Source of the DNA: Valencia hispanica
Taxonomy: Eukaryota > Chordata > Actinopteri > Cyprinodontiformes > Valenciidae
Direction of reading: 5' to 3'
Assembly: GCA_963556495.2 (NCBI GenBank)
Contig: OY747704.1
Span: 4,438,001 to 4,502,000, forward strand
Length of the DNA: 64,000 bases
Part shown: piece after piece, positions 34,420 to 45,559 of the stretch
Layout: every line of letters starts with the position of its first letter
Position numbering within the stretch: position 1 is the stretch's first letter
The notes under the pieces: model-generated
What the model was told of the DNA's origin: nothing
What the model saw: the letters and a program-made list of their open reading frames with translations, nothing else
Databases searched by the model: none
Made by a program: the position numbers and the translations under genes

Positions 34420-35143
34420 AGGTTAGATATAGGTCTGTAATTCACTAAGTCATCTTGATCAAGGGAAGGTTTCTTGAGTAAAGGTTTAATTACAGCTATT
34501 TTAAATTCCTGTGGTACGTATCCGTTTACTAAGGATAGATTCATCATATCCAAAATGGGGCCAGGAACCAAATGGAACACTTCTTTAAATAATTTGGTTG
34601 GAATTGGGCCCAACATACAAGTTGAAGGTTTAGATGAGGCTAATATTTTTGATAATTCCGAAAGCTCGACTGAATCAAAACAGCCTAAGCACAACTCTGG
34701 TTCTACAGTTCTTTCCGATACTGCCTCATTTACTGAGGAAGAAGTAATCATGTTTGGGAGAATGTCAATGATTTTATTTTGAATAGAATTAATTTTATTT
34801 ATGAAGAATCCCATAAAATAATCACTGCTAAGAGCTGGGGGAATAGTTGGCTCAACAGAGCTATGACTCTGTGTAAGTTTGGCAACTGTACTAAAAAGAA
34901 GCCTAGGATTGTTTTTATTCGCCTCTATTAATTATGAAAAATATGCTGCTCTAGCTTGTCGAAGGGTCTTTTTATATAGCAGTAGACTGTTATTCCAGGT
35001 TAAATAGGAATCCTCTAGGTGTGTAGAGCGCCATTTTCTCTCCAACTTCCTAGTATTCTGCTTTAAAGTACGCAACTTTGCGTTGAACCAAGGAGTCAGC
35101 CTCCTATGGCTAGCCACTTTCTTTTTTAAGGGGGCTACACTAT
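34420..35143 (-). pseudogene. Inverted middle segment of the L2 ORF
   Basis: On the minus strand from about 35143 the segment reads LDSVAPLKKKVASHRRLTPW, RTLKQNTRKLERKWR and, after one stop, NNPRLLFSTVAKL. It then reads MGFFINKINSIQNKI, LGPIPTKLFKEVF and DQDDLVNYRPISNLP. In uninverted L2 elements these join the forward SSLC end before 34419 and the SKMLEKIVANQV start after 35143. The segment is therefore complete but flipped. TTGGA (34415-34419) and TCCAA (35143-35147) lie at the breakpoints. Confidence 0.88.
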
Positions 35144-36437
35144 CCAAAATGCTTGAGAAAATTGTTGCTAATCAAGTCTGTGAGCATCTAAACAGTAACA
35201 AGCTGTTTGAAGAGTTTCAGTCAGGTTTTAGAGCTCATCATAGCACTGAAACAGCACTGGTGAAGGTTACTAATGATATTCTCATGGTCAGATAATGGAC
35301 TTGTATCTGTTCTGGTTTTGTTAGATCTCAGTGCTGCTTTTGACACAGTTGATCATAATATTCTCTTAGAAAGGCTTGAACATGTTGCAGGGATCAAAGG
35401 AAAAGCACTAGGCTGGTTTAAATCATATTTGTCTGATAGATTCCAGTTTGTTCATCTAAATGATAAATCTTCTTCACTCTCAAGGGTTACTTGTGGAGTT
35501 CCACAGGGTTCTGTGCTTGGACCAATTCTGTTCACCATATATATTCTCCCAATTGGTAGAATCATTAGACAGCATGGGATAAATTTCCACAGCTATGCAG
35601 ATGATACACAACTATATTTATCCATAAATCCTGATGAACCCAGTCAGTTAGGTAGATTACAGGCATGTCTGGAAGACATAAAAACATGGATGAATCTAAA
35701 CCTTTTGCTTTTAAATTCTGACAAAACAGAAGTTGCTGTCTTTGGACCAGAAGTTCTTAAACAGAAACTGATTAGTCAATCACTTCATCTGGATGGCATT
35801 AAATTGGCCCCCAGTAATAACATAAAGAACCTCGGCATTATTTTTGACCGAGACTTGACATTTAAATCCCATATTAAACAGGTTTCTAGGATTTCTTTCT
35901 TTCACCTCCGGAATATTGCTAAAATTAGAAACATCCTGTCCAGGAGTGATGCTGAGAAACTAGTCCATGCATTTGTTACCTCAAGGCTGGACTACTGTAA
36001 TTCTTTACTATCAGGTAGTCCACAAAATGCCATTAAAAGCCTTCAGTTGATCCAAAATGCGGCAGCAAGAGTTCTGATGAATATTAAAAAGAGAGATCAC
36101 ATTTCTCCTGTTTTAGCTTCCCCTCATTGGCTCCCTGTTAAATCCAGAATATAATTTAAGATCCTTCTTCTTACATACAAAGCCCTTAATAATCAAGCTC
36201 CATCATACATCAGAGATCTAATTGTTCCTTATGTTCCTAACAGAGCCCTTCGCGCTCAGACTGCAGGTTTACTTGTAGTTCCTAGGAATTCTAAAAGTAG
36301 AATGGGAGGCAAATGTTTTAGTTATCAGGCTCCTCTCCTGTGGAACCAGCTCCCAGCTTTAGTCCGTGTGGCAGACACTCTGTTTACTTTTAAGGCCAGG
36401 CTTAAAACTTTCCTTTTTGATAAAGCTTATAGTTAGA
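35144..36437 (+). pseudogene. L2 reverse transcriptase
   Basis: It continues from SKMLEKIVANQVCEHLN and FEEFQSGFRAHHSTETAL. After a frame break near 35290 it gives VLLDLSAAFDTVDHNILLER (motif A), CGVPQGSVLGPILFTIY, the intact motif C YADDTQLY, NSDKTEVAVFGP and TSRLDYCNSLLSG. One stop (near 36153, after VKSRI) interrupts an otherwise readable C-terminus: FKILLLTYKALNNQAPSYI to KARLKTFLFDKAYS. The catalytic aspartates are present, but frame damage prevents function. Confidence 0.88.
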
Positions 36438-36895
36438 GTGGCTTAGGTCATCCTGAGCTATCTCTGTAGTTATGCTGCTATAGGCTTAGACTGCTGGAGG
36501 ACAGACTTACCAATTTTCTTCACTCTGCTACTTCCTTTTCTCCTACGACTCTCCAGTTGTATTACAGTACATTCTGTTATTTCGACTGTTAACTGTGTTT
36601 TCTCTCAGTGTTTTTCTCTCCATAGAAGATATACCTGGTCTGGTATCCTGCTGGGCTGCAATGCCCTGTTGGACGGGGGGCATCGACTGGGATGATCCTC
36701 CCAGTAACTGAACATCCACTGTGTCCTGTTATTAACTTTTTACTTTCTGTAACATAGAAAGTTCTCTTATATCAGATCTTCTGTTCCTTCTGTGTTTCTG
36801 CTCTGTCTTCTCAAACCCCCAGACGGTCGTGGCAGATGGCCGCTCCTACTGAGCCTGGTTCTGTTGGAGGTTTCTTCCTGTTAAAGGGGAGTTTT

Positions 36896-37268
36896 TGTCA
36901 TGGTGGAGGTTGAACGAGACCCAAGATGCTGACCCAAAAAAACAGGGAACAAGTGCTGTGCAGAAAAATCAAAAGGTTTTATTACAAATAATAAATTGGA
37001 GCAAAAACAAAATCAAAGTCCTCACAAAAATCCAAGGGGCATGGAATAACCGAGGCAGGCAGTGGTCCTGGGTAGTCAGAGATGTGGTGTTGACAACCGT
37101 CTGGGACTGAATGAATGAAAGTTTGGTCCTTAAATACTGAAATGGCTGATGATGATGGAGTCCAGGTGTGCTGACACGCCCCAGGCCCACTGCTCTGCCT
37201 GGAGGAAGGGAAGGAGAAAGAGACATTACTGCAGGAGTGAATAATAGCAAAGAAACCAAACCATGACA
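36896..37268 (-). repeat. 3' LTR of the chromovirus
   Basis: 373 bp, TGTCATGG to CCATGACA. On the minus strand it has a TATA-like TATTTAA at 37130-37136, an initiator-like TTCAGTCCC (A at 37108) and an AATAAA signal at 36978-36983. U3, R and U5 can be placed as about 37268-37109, 37108-36960 and the rest. Confidence 0.93.
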
Positions 37269-37284
37269 GTACCCCCCCCTTAAG
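37269..37284 (-). promoter_or_regulatory. Polypurine tract next to the 3' LTR
   Basis: On the minus strand, CTTAAGGGGGGGGTAC directly precedes TGTCATGG of the 3' LTR. The A/G run is the expected plus-strand primer of reverse transcription. It overlaps the pol stop codon. Confidence 0.8.
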
Positions 37285-40200
37285 AACCGCCACCAGGCGG
37301 TGCACCGAGCGCACCAGGATGATCCCGGTAGAAAGACTGCAAAAGGCCAGGGTCCAAAACAAGGCGGCGCGATATCCAAGACCTCTCCTCCGGACCATAG
37401 CCCTCCCAGTCAACTAAGAACTGAAGGCCCCGCCCACGACGCCGCACATCCAAAATCCTGTCAACGGTAAAAGCCGGGTGGCCGTCAACAACCCGGGGGG
37501 GTGGAGGGGGAATGGCCGGAGGGCTCAATGCGCACGAAGAAACAGGCTTCAGCAACGACACATGAAAAGTGGGGTGGATCTTTAGAGAACGGGGAAGTTT
37601 AAGGCGAACAGCTGAGGGATTGATGATCTTATCAACTTCAAATGGACCAATGTAACGAGGAGCTAGTTTACGGGAATCCACCTGGAGAGGCAGGTCTTTG
37701 GACGACAACCAAACCCTCTGACCAGGACGATACTCTGGAGTCGGGGCACGGTGTCTATCAGCCAGGCGCTGGTTCCTGGTGGTTGTCCTCAGGAGAGCAT
37801 CCCGAGCCTGACTCCACACTAGCCGGCAGCGTCGGACATGTTCCTGGATAGAGGGAACTGCCACCTCCACTTCTTGTGCAGGAAAAAGTGGAGGCTGGAA
37901 ACCAAACATGCACATAAATGGCGACATACCGGTAGCCGAGGAGGAGAAGGAGTTGTGTGCATATTCAATCCAGGGGAGATGCTGGGACCAGGATGCAGGA
38001 TGGCGGGCACAAACACACCTCAGAGCAGTCTCAAGGTTCTGATTGGCACGCTCCGTCTGACCATTGGATTGAGGATGATATCCAGAAGAGAGACTGGCCG
38101 ATGCCCCCAGAGCCCTGCAGAATGCTCTCCAGACCTGAGAGGAAAACTGAGGACCACGATCAGAGACAATGTCTGCAGGAATTCCATGGAGACGGAATAC
38201 CTGGTTAACCAACAACTCAGCCGTTTCAAAAGCTGAGGGAAGTTTAGGTAAGGGAATGTAGTGAACACCCTTGGAGAAACGGTCAACTATAGTAAGGATC
38301 ACTGTGTTACCTTGAGATGGAGGAAGACCGGTAACAAAATCCACTGCTATATGAGACCAAGGACGATGAGGCACAGGAAGTGGATGGAGAGGACCAGCAG
38401 GAGGCTGATGTGAAGCCTTGCCCCTGGCACAGAGTGAGCAGGCTGCAACAAATTCACGTGTATCCGTAGAAACAGAGGGCCACCAAAAACGCTGACGGAG
38501 GAGCTCCAGAGTCCGATGTGTCCCAGGGTGACAGGCAATTTTCGAACTGTGGACCCACTGCAAAACTCGGGACCTGAGGTGAGTTGGAACAAACAAACAG
38601 CCATTAGGGACATTATCAGGTGAAGGGTGTACCTGAAGGGCATCCTGGACCTCTTGTTCCACATCCCATAAAGCAGCACCCAAAAAACAGGATGGATGAA
38701 GGATCGTCTCCGGTGGGGAACTTGTGGATTCATCCTCCGACTGGCGTGAGAGGGCATCAGGTTTCACATTTCTGGATCCAGGTCTGTAGGTAAGAGTAAA
38801 ATTGAACCTGTCAAGAAACAAAGCCCACCTGGCTTGTCGAGGGTTTAACCTTTTGGCTGGACGGAGGTAGGACAGATTTTTGTGGTCGGTCCACACGATG
38901 AACGGATGCTCCGCACCCTCCAGCCAGTGACGCCACTCCCCCAGTGCTAGCACGACTGCCAGCAGTTCACGATTTCCAACATCATAGTTGCGTTCTGCTG
39001 GTGATAAACGACGTGAGAAAAATGCACAGGGGTGTAACTTGTCATCCAGACCTGACCTCTGGGATAAAACTGCTCCAACTCCGGAGTCAGAAGCATCAAC
39101 TTCGACTATGTACTGTTTGGTCGGATCAGGGTGAGAGAGGATTGGAGCAGTGGTAAATAAAGTCTTAAGCCTAGTGAATACCTTGTCTAACTCTGGAGTC
39201 CATTTAAATCTTTGCAGTGTGGATGTGAGTTGAGTGAGTGGTGCAGCCACCTTACTGTAGTCTCTGATGAACCGTCTGTAAAAGTTGGCAAATCCTAGGA
39301 ACCGCTGGAGCTGCTTCCTGGACTCTGGAACTGGCCATTCCACCACAGCTCTGATCTTGGCAGGATCAGGAACCATCTCACCCTTTTGGATGATGAATCC
39401 CAGGAAACTAACAGACTGAGCATGGAAGTTACATTTCTCTGCCTTCACAAAGAGGCCATTTTCTAGAAGCCGTTGGAGGACAAGCCTAACATGCGTCTGG
39501 TGTTCCTCTAAAGTTTGGGAGAAGATTAGTATGTCATCAAGGTACACAAATATGAACCTGTTCAGCATGTCCCTTAATATATCGTTAACAAGTGACTGAA
39601 AAACAGCAGGGGCATTTGTGAGGCCAAATGGCATAACTAGGTATTCAAAATGCCCCAGTGGTGTGTTAAAAGCTGTTTTCCACTCATCTCCCTCTTTGAT
39701 CCGGACTAAGTGGTAGGCATTCCTCAGATCCAATTTCGTAAACACTGTGGCTTGGTGAAGAAAATGGAAGGCAGAGTCTAGCAAAGGCAACGGATATTTA
39801 TTTTTCACAGTGATATCATTCAGACCTCTGTAGTCGATGCATGGGCGGAGTGTGCCATCTTTCTTGCCCACAAAGAAAAACCCAGCACCTACAGGAGAGG
39901 AAGATGGCCGTATGAGTCCAGCTGTCAGGGAATCCTTGATGTATTTCTCCATGACCTCTCTTTCAGGGCGAGAGAGATTGTAAAGCCTGCTGGAGGGTAG
40001 TTGGGCCCCAGGTAGGAGGTCAATTTGGCAATCATAAGGGCGGTGTGGCGGCAAGGAAAGGGCTCGCTGTTTGCTAAAAACAGTGGCTAGGCCATGATAA
40101 ATTTCAGGGACGGAGGAGAGGTCGGGTGGATGTGGCGCCTTGGATAGTTGGACACTCTGGGGAGACAAAGCAGACTTCAAACAGTGTACATGACAAAAGG

Positions 40201-40591
40201 TGCTCCAACAGTTTACAGTGCCTTTAGACCAGTCCAAATGGGGATTATGTGTCTTTAACCAAGGGAGACCGAGGATAAGAGGTGAGTGGGGTGACCGAAT
40301 AACAAATAGTTGAATCTCTTCTCGATGATTACCTGAGGTCAACATTGTTACTGGTTGAGTCTGATGAGTCACCTGAGCCAAAACGCTACCATTAACTGCA
40401 TAAATGGTTCTAGTGTCAGAAAGTGGTACTACAGGGATGGAATGCTGGTTTACAATGGATTCATCAATGAAACTTTCATCAGCTCCAGAGTCAACTAAAG
40501 GGAAAAAAGGTATAGTAGCTTGACCGACTAACAAATGTGATATTAACTGGGTATGGTGGGTAGAGATAGGAGAATTGGAAACATGACCCAT
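37280..40591 (-). CDS. pol: Chromovirus Pol with protease, RT, RNase H, integrase, chromodomain (1103 aa from the first ATG)
   Basis: Domains in order: protease with DSGA at 34-37; RT about 215-400 with motif A Asp288 and motif C YLDD at 350-353; RNase H with Asp499, Glu542 and Asp569; integrase zinc finger His688, His692, Cys718, Cys721; integrase core Asp751, Asp811, Glu847; chromodomain about 1040-1085 ([24 protein letters not shown]). The frame is -1 relative to gag and is open across the gag stop, so a Gag-Pol fusion by frameshifting near CCAAAAG (just before the gag stop) is likely, although that site is not a classic slippery heptamer. The TAA stop at 37280-37282 is 11 nt from the 3' LTR. 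All catalytic residues are present. Confidence 0.95.
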   Translation of the reverse strand: MGHVSNSPISTHHTQLISHLLVGQATIPFFPLVDSGADESFIDESIVNQHSIPVVPLSDTRTIYAVNGSVLAQVTHQTQPVTMLTSGNHREEIQLFVIRSPHSPLILGLPWLKTHNPHLDWSKGTVNCWSTFCHVHCLKSALSPQSVQLSKAPHPPDLSSVPEIYHGLATVFSKQRALSLPPHRPYDCQIDLLPGAQLPSSRLYNLSRPEREVMEKYIKDSLTAGLIRPSSSPVGAGFFFVGKKDGTLRPCIDYRGLNDITVKNKYPLPLLDSAFHFLHQATVFTKLDLRNAYHLVRIKEGDEWKTAFNTPLGHFEYLVMPFGLTNAPAVFQSLVNDILRDMLNRFIFVYLDDILIFSQTLEEHQTHVRLVLQRLLENGLFVKAEKCNFHAQSVSFLGFIIQKGEMVPDPAKIRAVVEWPVPESRKQLQRFLGFANFYRRFIRDYSKVAAPLTQLTSTLQRFKWTPELDKVFTRLKTLFTTAPILSHPDPTKQYIVEVDASDSGVGAVLSQRSGLDDKLHPCAFFSRRLSPAERNYDVGNRELLAVVLALGEWRHWLEGAEHPFIVWTDHKNLSYLRPAKRLNPRQARWALFLDRFNFTLTYRPGSRNVKPDALSRQSEDESTSSPPETILHPSCFLGAALWDVEQEVQDALQVHPSPDNVPNGCLFVPTHLRSRVLQWVHSSKIACHPGTHRTLELLRQRFWWPSVSTDTREFVAACSLCARGKASHQPPAGPLHPLPVPHRPWSHIAVDFVTGLPPSQGNTVILTIVDRFSKGVHYIPLPKLPSAFETAELLVNQVFRLHGIPADIVSDRGPQFSSQVWRAFCRALGASASLSSGYHPQSNGQTERANQNLETALRCVCARHPASWSQHLPWIEYAHNSFSSSATGMSPFMCMFGFQPPLFPAQEVEVAVPSIQEHVRRCRLVWSQARDALLRTTTRNQRLADRHRAPTPEYRPGQRVWLSSKDLPLQVDSRKLAPRYIGPFEVDKIINPSAVRLKLPRSLKIHPTFHVSLLKPVSSCALSPPAIPPPPPRVVDGHPAFTVDRILDVRRRGRGLQFLVDWEGYGPEERSWISRRLVLDPGLLQSFYRDHPGALGAPPGGGS

Positions 40592-40617
40592 TCGAACTCC
40601 TCTTACCTCGAATGGGT

Positions 40618-41628
40618 CTAATCTTTTGGCCGCATGGGACAGTTGGGCAGGAAATGACCAGGTTGACCACAGTAAATGCAGAGCCTCTGTTGGAATCTCC
40701 TCTCTCTTTCAGCAGGAGTGAGCCTGGTTCGCCCCAGCTGCATCGGTTCTTCAATTGAAGCAGAAGATGGAGCTGATGCAAGTGGAACAGGTGCTGATCC
40801 CATGGGAGTTGCAGGTAGAAGAGCCGGTCGCCGGGGAAAAGGAGGTGCAGAGCGAGCACCACGTTCACGCCGTCTCTCCCTGAGGCGGTTATCCAGTCTG
40901 GTGGCTAACTGCATGAGAGCTTGCAAAGAGCCACATTCATCACGGAGTGCTAGCTCATCACGGATCGAGTCATCAAGGCTCCTCAAAAACACATCCTGGA
41001 GAACGGTCTCCTCCCATCCGCTCTCTGCAGCCAATGTCAAAAATTCAATAGAAAAGTCTGCCACTGACCTGGAGTTTTGCCTTAGCGATAACAGTTGACT
41101 GGCAGCTTCTCGACCCCGAACAGGACGATCAAACGCTCTCTTCATCTCTGTGGTGAAGAGGTCATAAGAAGAGCGAAGGGTCGGATTATGATCCCACACC
41201 GCAGTTGCCCAGTGGGCGGCACGTCCAGTTAGGAGGCTAACCACATAGGCTACTCTGGCTTGGTCCGTTGTGTAGGTGGTCGGCTGGAGACTGAAAACCA
41301 GAGAGCACTGGAGGAGGAAACGACCACATGAGCCAAGTTCACCATCATACCTCTCCGGTGTAGGGATCTGGGGTTCTCGTGGCACGGGGGCAGGAACAAC
41401 GGCAGCAGCAGCAGCAGGTGGTGGCGCCGTCACAGACGCAGACACTTGACCGGCTACTGCGTCCAGATGCTGTCTTAATACAGACACAGTAGAGCCTAAA
41501 TTCTGTAGGGAATCCATAATTTGATGGAGTGACTGGGCATGTTGGCCCACCAGCGCACCTTGCGCAGCCAACGCTTGCCTCAGTGCATCTGAGCCAGCAG
41601 GGTCTCCTTGGCCAGACGGTTCTGTCAT
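40618..41628 (-). CDS. gag: Chromovirus Gag (336 aa)
   Basis: I choose the ATG at 41628 because its context CCACCATGA is a strong Kozak match. The codons upstream start only from TTG. The protein begins MTEPSGQGD. It has a Gln/Leu-rich N-terminus, a Pro/Ala linker and a retrotransposon gag core around residues 95-265 ([34 protein letters not shown]). An Arg-rich stretch and a C-terminal zinc knuckle C317-x2-C320-x4-H325-x4-C330 follow. It should form the particle shell and bind RNA. The stop TAG is at 40618-40620 and pol follows in the -1 frame. No damage was seen. Confidence 0.93.
   Translation of the reverse strand: MTEPSGQGDPAGSDALRQALAAQGALVGQHAQSLHQIMDSLQNLGSTVSVLRQHLDAVAGQVSASVTAPPPAAAAAVVPAPVPREPQIPTPERYDGELGSCGRFLLQCSLVFSLQPTTYTTDQARVAYVVSLLTGRAAHWATAVWDHNPTLRSSYDLFTTEMKRAFDRPVRGREAASQLLSLRQNSRSVADFSIEFLTLAAESGWEETVLQDVFLRSLDDSIRDELALRDECGSLQALMQLATRLDNRLRERRRERGARSAPPFPRRPALLPATPMGSAPVPLASAPSSASIEEPMQLGRTRLTPAERERRFQQRLCIYCGQPGHFLPNCPMRPKD
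41612..41621 (-). promoter_or_regulatory. Putative self-primer binding site
   Basis: On the minus strand AACCGTCTGG lies one nucleotide after the 5' LTR and within the gag coding sequence. It is the exact reverse complement of CCAGACGGTT at nucleotides 5 to 14 of the predicted RNA (41831-41822). The usual tRNA-type TGG start is absent next to the LTR. Tf1/sushi elements prime from their own RNA 5' end, and this layout fits that mechanism. Confidence 0.65.
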
Positions 41629-41995
41629 GGTGGAGGTTGAACGAGACCCAAGATGCTGACCCAAAAAAACAGGGAACAAGTGCTGTGCAGAAAAATCAAA
41701 AGGTTTTATTACAAATAATAAATTGGAGCAAAAACAAAATCAAAGTCCTCACAAAAATCCAAGGGGCATGGAATAACCGAGGCAGGCAGTGGTCCTGGGT
41801 AGTCAGAGATGTGGTGTTGACAACCGTCTGGGACTGAATGAATGAAAGTTTGGTCCTTAAATACTGAAATGGCTGATGATGATGGAGTCCAGGTGTGCTG
41901 ACACGCCCCAGGCCCACTGCTCTGCCTGGAGGAAGGGAAGGAGAAAGAGACATTACTGCAGGAGTGAATAATAGCAAAGAAACCAAACCATGACA
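41623..41995 (-). repeat. 5' LTR of the chromovirus
   Basis: 373 bp and apparently identical to 36896-37268. Its inner end CCATGACA contains the gag start codon (ATG at 41626-41628). The TATA-like element falls at 41857-41863, the predicted transcription start at 41835 and an AATAAA at 41705-41710. Confidence 0.93.
41835..41863 (-). promoter_or_regulatory. Predicted chromovirus promoter in the 5' LTR
   Basis: TATTTAA on the minus strand is followed 28 nt later by TTCAGTCCC, which fits the initiator pattern YYANWYY around A at 41835. The predicted RNA would begin AGUCCCAGACGG. No experimental start is known; the position is inferred from these two signals. Confidence 0.6.
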
Positions 41996-42366
41996 GTTTT
42001 TCCTCTCCACCGTCGCTACATGCTTGCTCAGTATGAGGGATTGCTGAAGGATTGCTGTGGTTGGAAAGTCTGCATCAACGGGGCCCAACCTCACGCCAAT
42101 GACTGACGCAATCTGCTGGGATTCCTTAAATAGGAAACTTTTTAACTGATTGGAATGTTTGTATAAATGTATTGAAATGACTTCTTGTTAAGTGCCTTGA
42201 GATGACATCTGTTGTGAATTGGCGCTATATAAATAAACTGAATTGAATTTAATTGAAAATTGAATAGGTAGAATTTGGCTATGAGTAATTATGAATAATT
42301 GCTTAGGGCAATTATTAATAAGATTAATAATTTATGTAAAAATTACCAAGTTTAGGGGCACCATCC

Positions 42367-43729
42367 TGTTGGATTCCAGGAACATTTATATATATATATA
42401 TATATATATATAGCCAAATTGTTCAGTCTCAGATAATTAAACAATAGATGAAGGAATAAGTTATAACGCTGTGGACATTAATTGTATGCATCACTCCAAG
42501 TAATCCCAGACAACTTCTCTTTAAGATAAGGGGACTTTATATAGGAAATAGAAAATCCCATCTATTCTAAAGTGTGCAAAAATTACTACAGATCTTAGAC
42601 AATAAGAATAGGTGAACATTAAACACAATTAACATGAAATGAAATCAGTGACAGCTGAGGTTCGGGTCAGAAAAGGAGGGGGGGCCTCACTCCAGGGAGC
42701 CCAAATCACAGATAGCCTAGGAGACAAAGTCATAAATCTCAGTTCTGTGCCAAGATGGAGGAGAGCACATGGAGCCTAAGAAAGAATCATAAAACTAGTT
42801 TTGGCTAAAGGAGCACATGGGGGAAGCTTCCATGTGGTAGGCCTCTGCTTTAGCGACAGACTAAAGACAATGGAGTTAAACTTTTCAGCTAAGACCAGCT
42901 AACACAGGCCAGACCGAGCCCGACTGCCGATGGAGTTATCGGGGAGGGAGAGAGAGGGAAAACAAGAGGAAGGAAAAAGAAAGACGTGATCTGCTCAGGA
43001 TAAAACAGACAGTTTCAAAGACAGCAATTTCACAGCTCAGACTTATACGTGCGACGACGCAAAAATGAGCAAACAGGTACAGCGCTTAAAAACACTTTAA
43101 CCAACAATGAACGAGATCTAACTCGTTAAAACTCTATTTTCTCTGTTTATCTATGCCCAGACACATTATTAGTATAAATGAACCGGTTCAGTCCTACTTT
43201 GCTTTGAGGGAGGTCCAGTCCACTAGGAGGAGAGTGAATTGTGTCCGTAGTTGAGCAAGAAAAGGAAGAGTTATAAAAAAAACCTGTACAGGATTTTAAG
43301 GACCGTGTGGCCCAAAGGCAGGCTGGATGGCCTGCAGGATCGACGTCTAACGAACTGTCTGGGAACAGTTCTGATATAGCTCACACGAGACACACAAACC
43401 GTATGAGCACTTCGAAGCGAGTTCTTCCCCGGTCCAGCGGGTCAGAACAAAAGAGAATTTTCACCGGTGAGATGTCCTCTGTTCAGCAGAAGTTCATCCA
43501 AGAACTTCCAGCTGGAGAACAATTCAAAATGGGCGCGACTCCTCTTATAGCCCCCTTTGGCCATGAGGTCATCGCTGATGTCACCGTGGGTGGTCACGGA
43601 CCAATAGGAGTGTGTTGGGGGTCACTGCTAGGATTGCTGGGAAATGTGGTCTGCTCAGTCCATCTTTGAAATAGCTCCCAGACATCCAAAGTCTGTTCAG
43701 TTCATCTTATGAGAAATGCAATCACAACA
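42367..43729 (-). mobile_element. Retroviral-type LTR (about 1.36 kb) with PBS
   Basis: On the minus strand the unit starts TGTTGTGAT (43729) and ends CCAACA (42367). Three bases later comes TGGTGCCCC (42363-42355), a tRNA-type primer binding site. A GGCTATAAGAGG promoter-like site lies near 43540, and the repeat is collinear with 55454-56500. No gag or pol follows, so it is an isolated 5' LTR remnant of an old retrovirus-like or LTR element. The family is not identified. Confidence 0.6.
42386..42412 (+). repeat. TA microsatellite
   Basis: About 13 TA dinucleotides in a row, directly next to the LTR end at 42367. Confidence 0.93.
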
Positions 43730-45559
43730 AGATCCGACAGAGCAGAAGAGGAGGCGTGATATTTCAGCCCCTCATGGTCCCATCTGGGCTCTGATATGCC
43801 CCCTGTAAACAAATTATGAAGTGATGGAAATAAGGTTCTATTATGTTTTTTCCCATGGACTGGGGTGGGTAAGGTCATGTTATGGACACATTAAATTATA
43901 GATTCAGTGGTTTTGTTAATTCTTCCCTGGCAGTTCTAAAAGGTATAGCAGCTGAGAGCTGGGAATTGAGCTTAACAACTGTAAATATAAATGGAGATTA
44001 ATCTACAATACAGGTGTTTATTGAACTATAATATCTTTCCGTAACAGGCTGCAAATCTAGTCACACTTGTTTAACAGGAGACTTATATAATTGGATGTTT
44101 CTGAAACAGTTCTGTTTCAGAAAAAGGGAGGAGATCCTTAGGCACTAGGGGAACTTAAATTTCAATTCTTTTTTACCGAACAAAGCCTTTCAATGGGTTG
44201 CTTTAAAAGCATTTGAGATAAATAAAAAAACAAAATAAAAAACAGCATTTGTTTAGGGTTCAATAGTTTTTTGGTTAAATAGGTTGAAATTACAGTTTTC
44301 TTTTATAAGTATTGGGCTTCATCAGCTCAGAAAAATGAATAACAATAGTCGGTGATGTGGTAAAATCTTATAAGACTATAGGTTTAATGAAATTAGGTGT
44401 TAGCAGTGTAAATGAATAAAATTAGACTGGTCCTTTTCTGGGGGTTGAGCTTTAAAGCAGCAAATTTTTTTTCTTTTGAGCGGTTACATGCTCATCATGC
44501 CACTTGCACAATCCCCAAAAAAACAACCCTGATGTTTCCTGTTTTCCATCCTGTTTTGGCACCTTTGTGCGGTTGGTTGTTTTAGCACACAACCCATTCA
44601 TCTTACCTTGTGGCATGTTTATGCATTTAGTGTTTGTTTGGAAGTTTTTATTTACATTATAACCTCTACTAAATATTTTTAAGAAAAATTCTTTATGGTC
44701 TAGGTTGTTCCAGTGTTGCTCATTTTTGATACAGGATTTTTAGAGTGCACTTTGTGTCAATGATGATTCCTGTGATTTTAACTCACAGCAAAAGTAATAG
44801 CTTTTCCTACAGATAGACCTAGTTTGTAAGTAGTCTGGATAATAGTTTGATTTTGTGTTAGTGCGGCCGATCAGTGCAGCACTACTTAAGACTATGAGGT
44901 GAGTGAGGGATTTGATTTTTAAAAAAAAGGACAAATGCATAAGAAATGAATCCCAAAACAGATACAATTATGGATAAAGCAAACAGAAAAAGCAAATTAG
45001 TTGCGAGCTCTTCTTTTGGCTTTGTTGACCAGGTGAGAGACCAGCAGCCAACTAGACCACGATCTCTCAGGTAATCATACTAAAGAAATAGGCTGGAGCC
45101 AATGCACTCCCACTGAGGACTCAGGACGAACCTGAGAGGACATCCAGGAGCAGCAAGCCAGAGCGGGAGAAGAACAGCAAGGAGCAGACCACACAACCTA
45201 CTTGAACCCTCTGCTGAGAGGTTTCCAACTTCAGCACACCTGCACCATCAGGTGGCAGGGCGGCTTGGAGCACAGAGCTGCCCAGCTGGGGCAGCAGGGT
45301 TCGACGGAAAAGAAGCTGAGACCCCTGCCAAAAGGGGCAGAACAATCCTCTGGTCTGCGTGCAGTCCTTAGAGTTTTCAAACTCAGGGCTACTGAAAAGA
45401 TACACTTTAAGCTGCATATAGGTGATGTGCTGGCAACCTCTCACCTTAGGTCATAGAAGAGCGAGCCGGACGACCACTATTCCCGGCCAGAACAAGATGA
45501 CTTGACTGCTGATCCGAAAAGTTCCAGTGAAGACGGACTCAAAATTGGTATGATTCTAT
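43730..45559. other. No gene seen
   Basis: AT-rich sequence to about 45000. Then 45030-45540 is Gly/Arg/Gln-codon rich on both strands and open in several frames, without domains. It may be the U3 or leader of an LTR element. Confidence 0.35.

Larger units (their letters stand above)
36896..41995 (-). mobile_element. Complete Ty3/Gypsy chromovirus (sushi-like), 5.1 kb
   Basis: Two 373-bp LTRs (36896-37268 and 41623-41995) enclose gag and pol on the minus strand, and GTTTT at 36891-36895 and 41996-42000 is the 5-bp target duplication. The LTR ends are TGTCATGG and CCATGACA. The two LTRs look identical on direct reading and both ORFs are open, so the insertion is recent and may be active. The chromodomain and the gag type place it with vertebrate sushi-like elements, the group from which mammalian PEG10/RTL genes are thought to derive. 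It sits in the 3' UTR of an L2. Confidence 0.95.
33485..42257 (+). mobile_element. Near full-length L2 (Maui-like) LINE with inversion and LTR insertion
   Basis: Endonuclease (33485-34419), an inverted middle part (34420-35143), RT (35144-36437) and a 3' UTR split by the chromovirus (36438-36895 and 41996-42257) make up one element. The 3' end GCGCTATATAAATAAACTGAATTGAATT is at about 42230-42257. The same 3' UTR ends the copy at 4815-5951. Without the 5.1-kb insertion the element is about 3.7 kb. Stops and frameshifts show that it is dead. Confidence 0.85.

Noticed and set aside
37642..41098. Plus-strand ORFs inside the chromovirus
   Set aside because: Shadows of the intact minus-strand gag and pol frames.
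41629..41679. Longer Gag start upstream of 41628
   Set aside because: The extension begins at a TTG codon in the LTR; the ATG at 41628 has a strong Kozak context.
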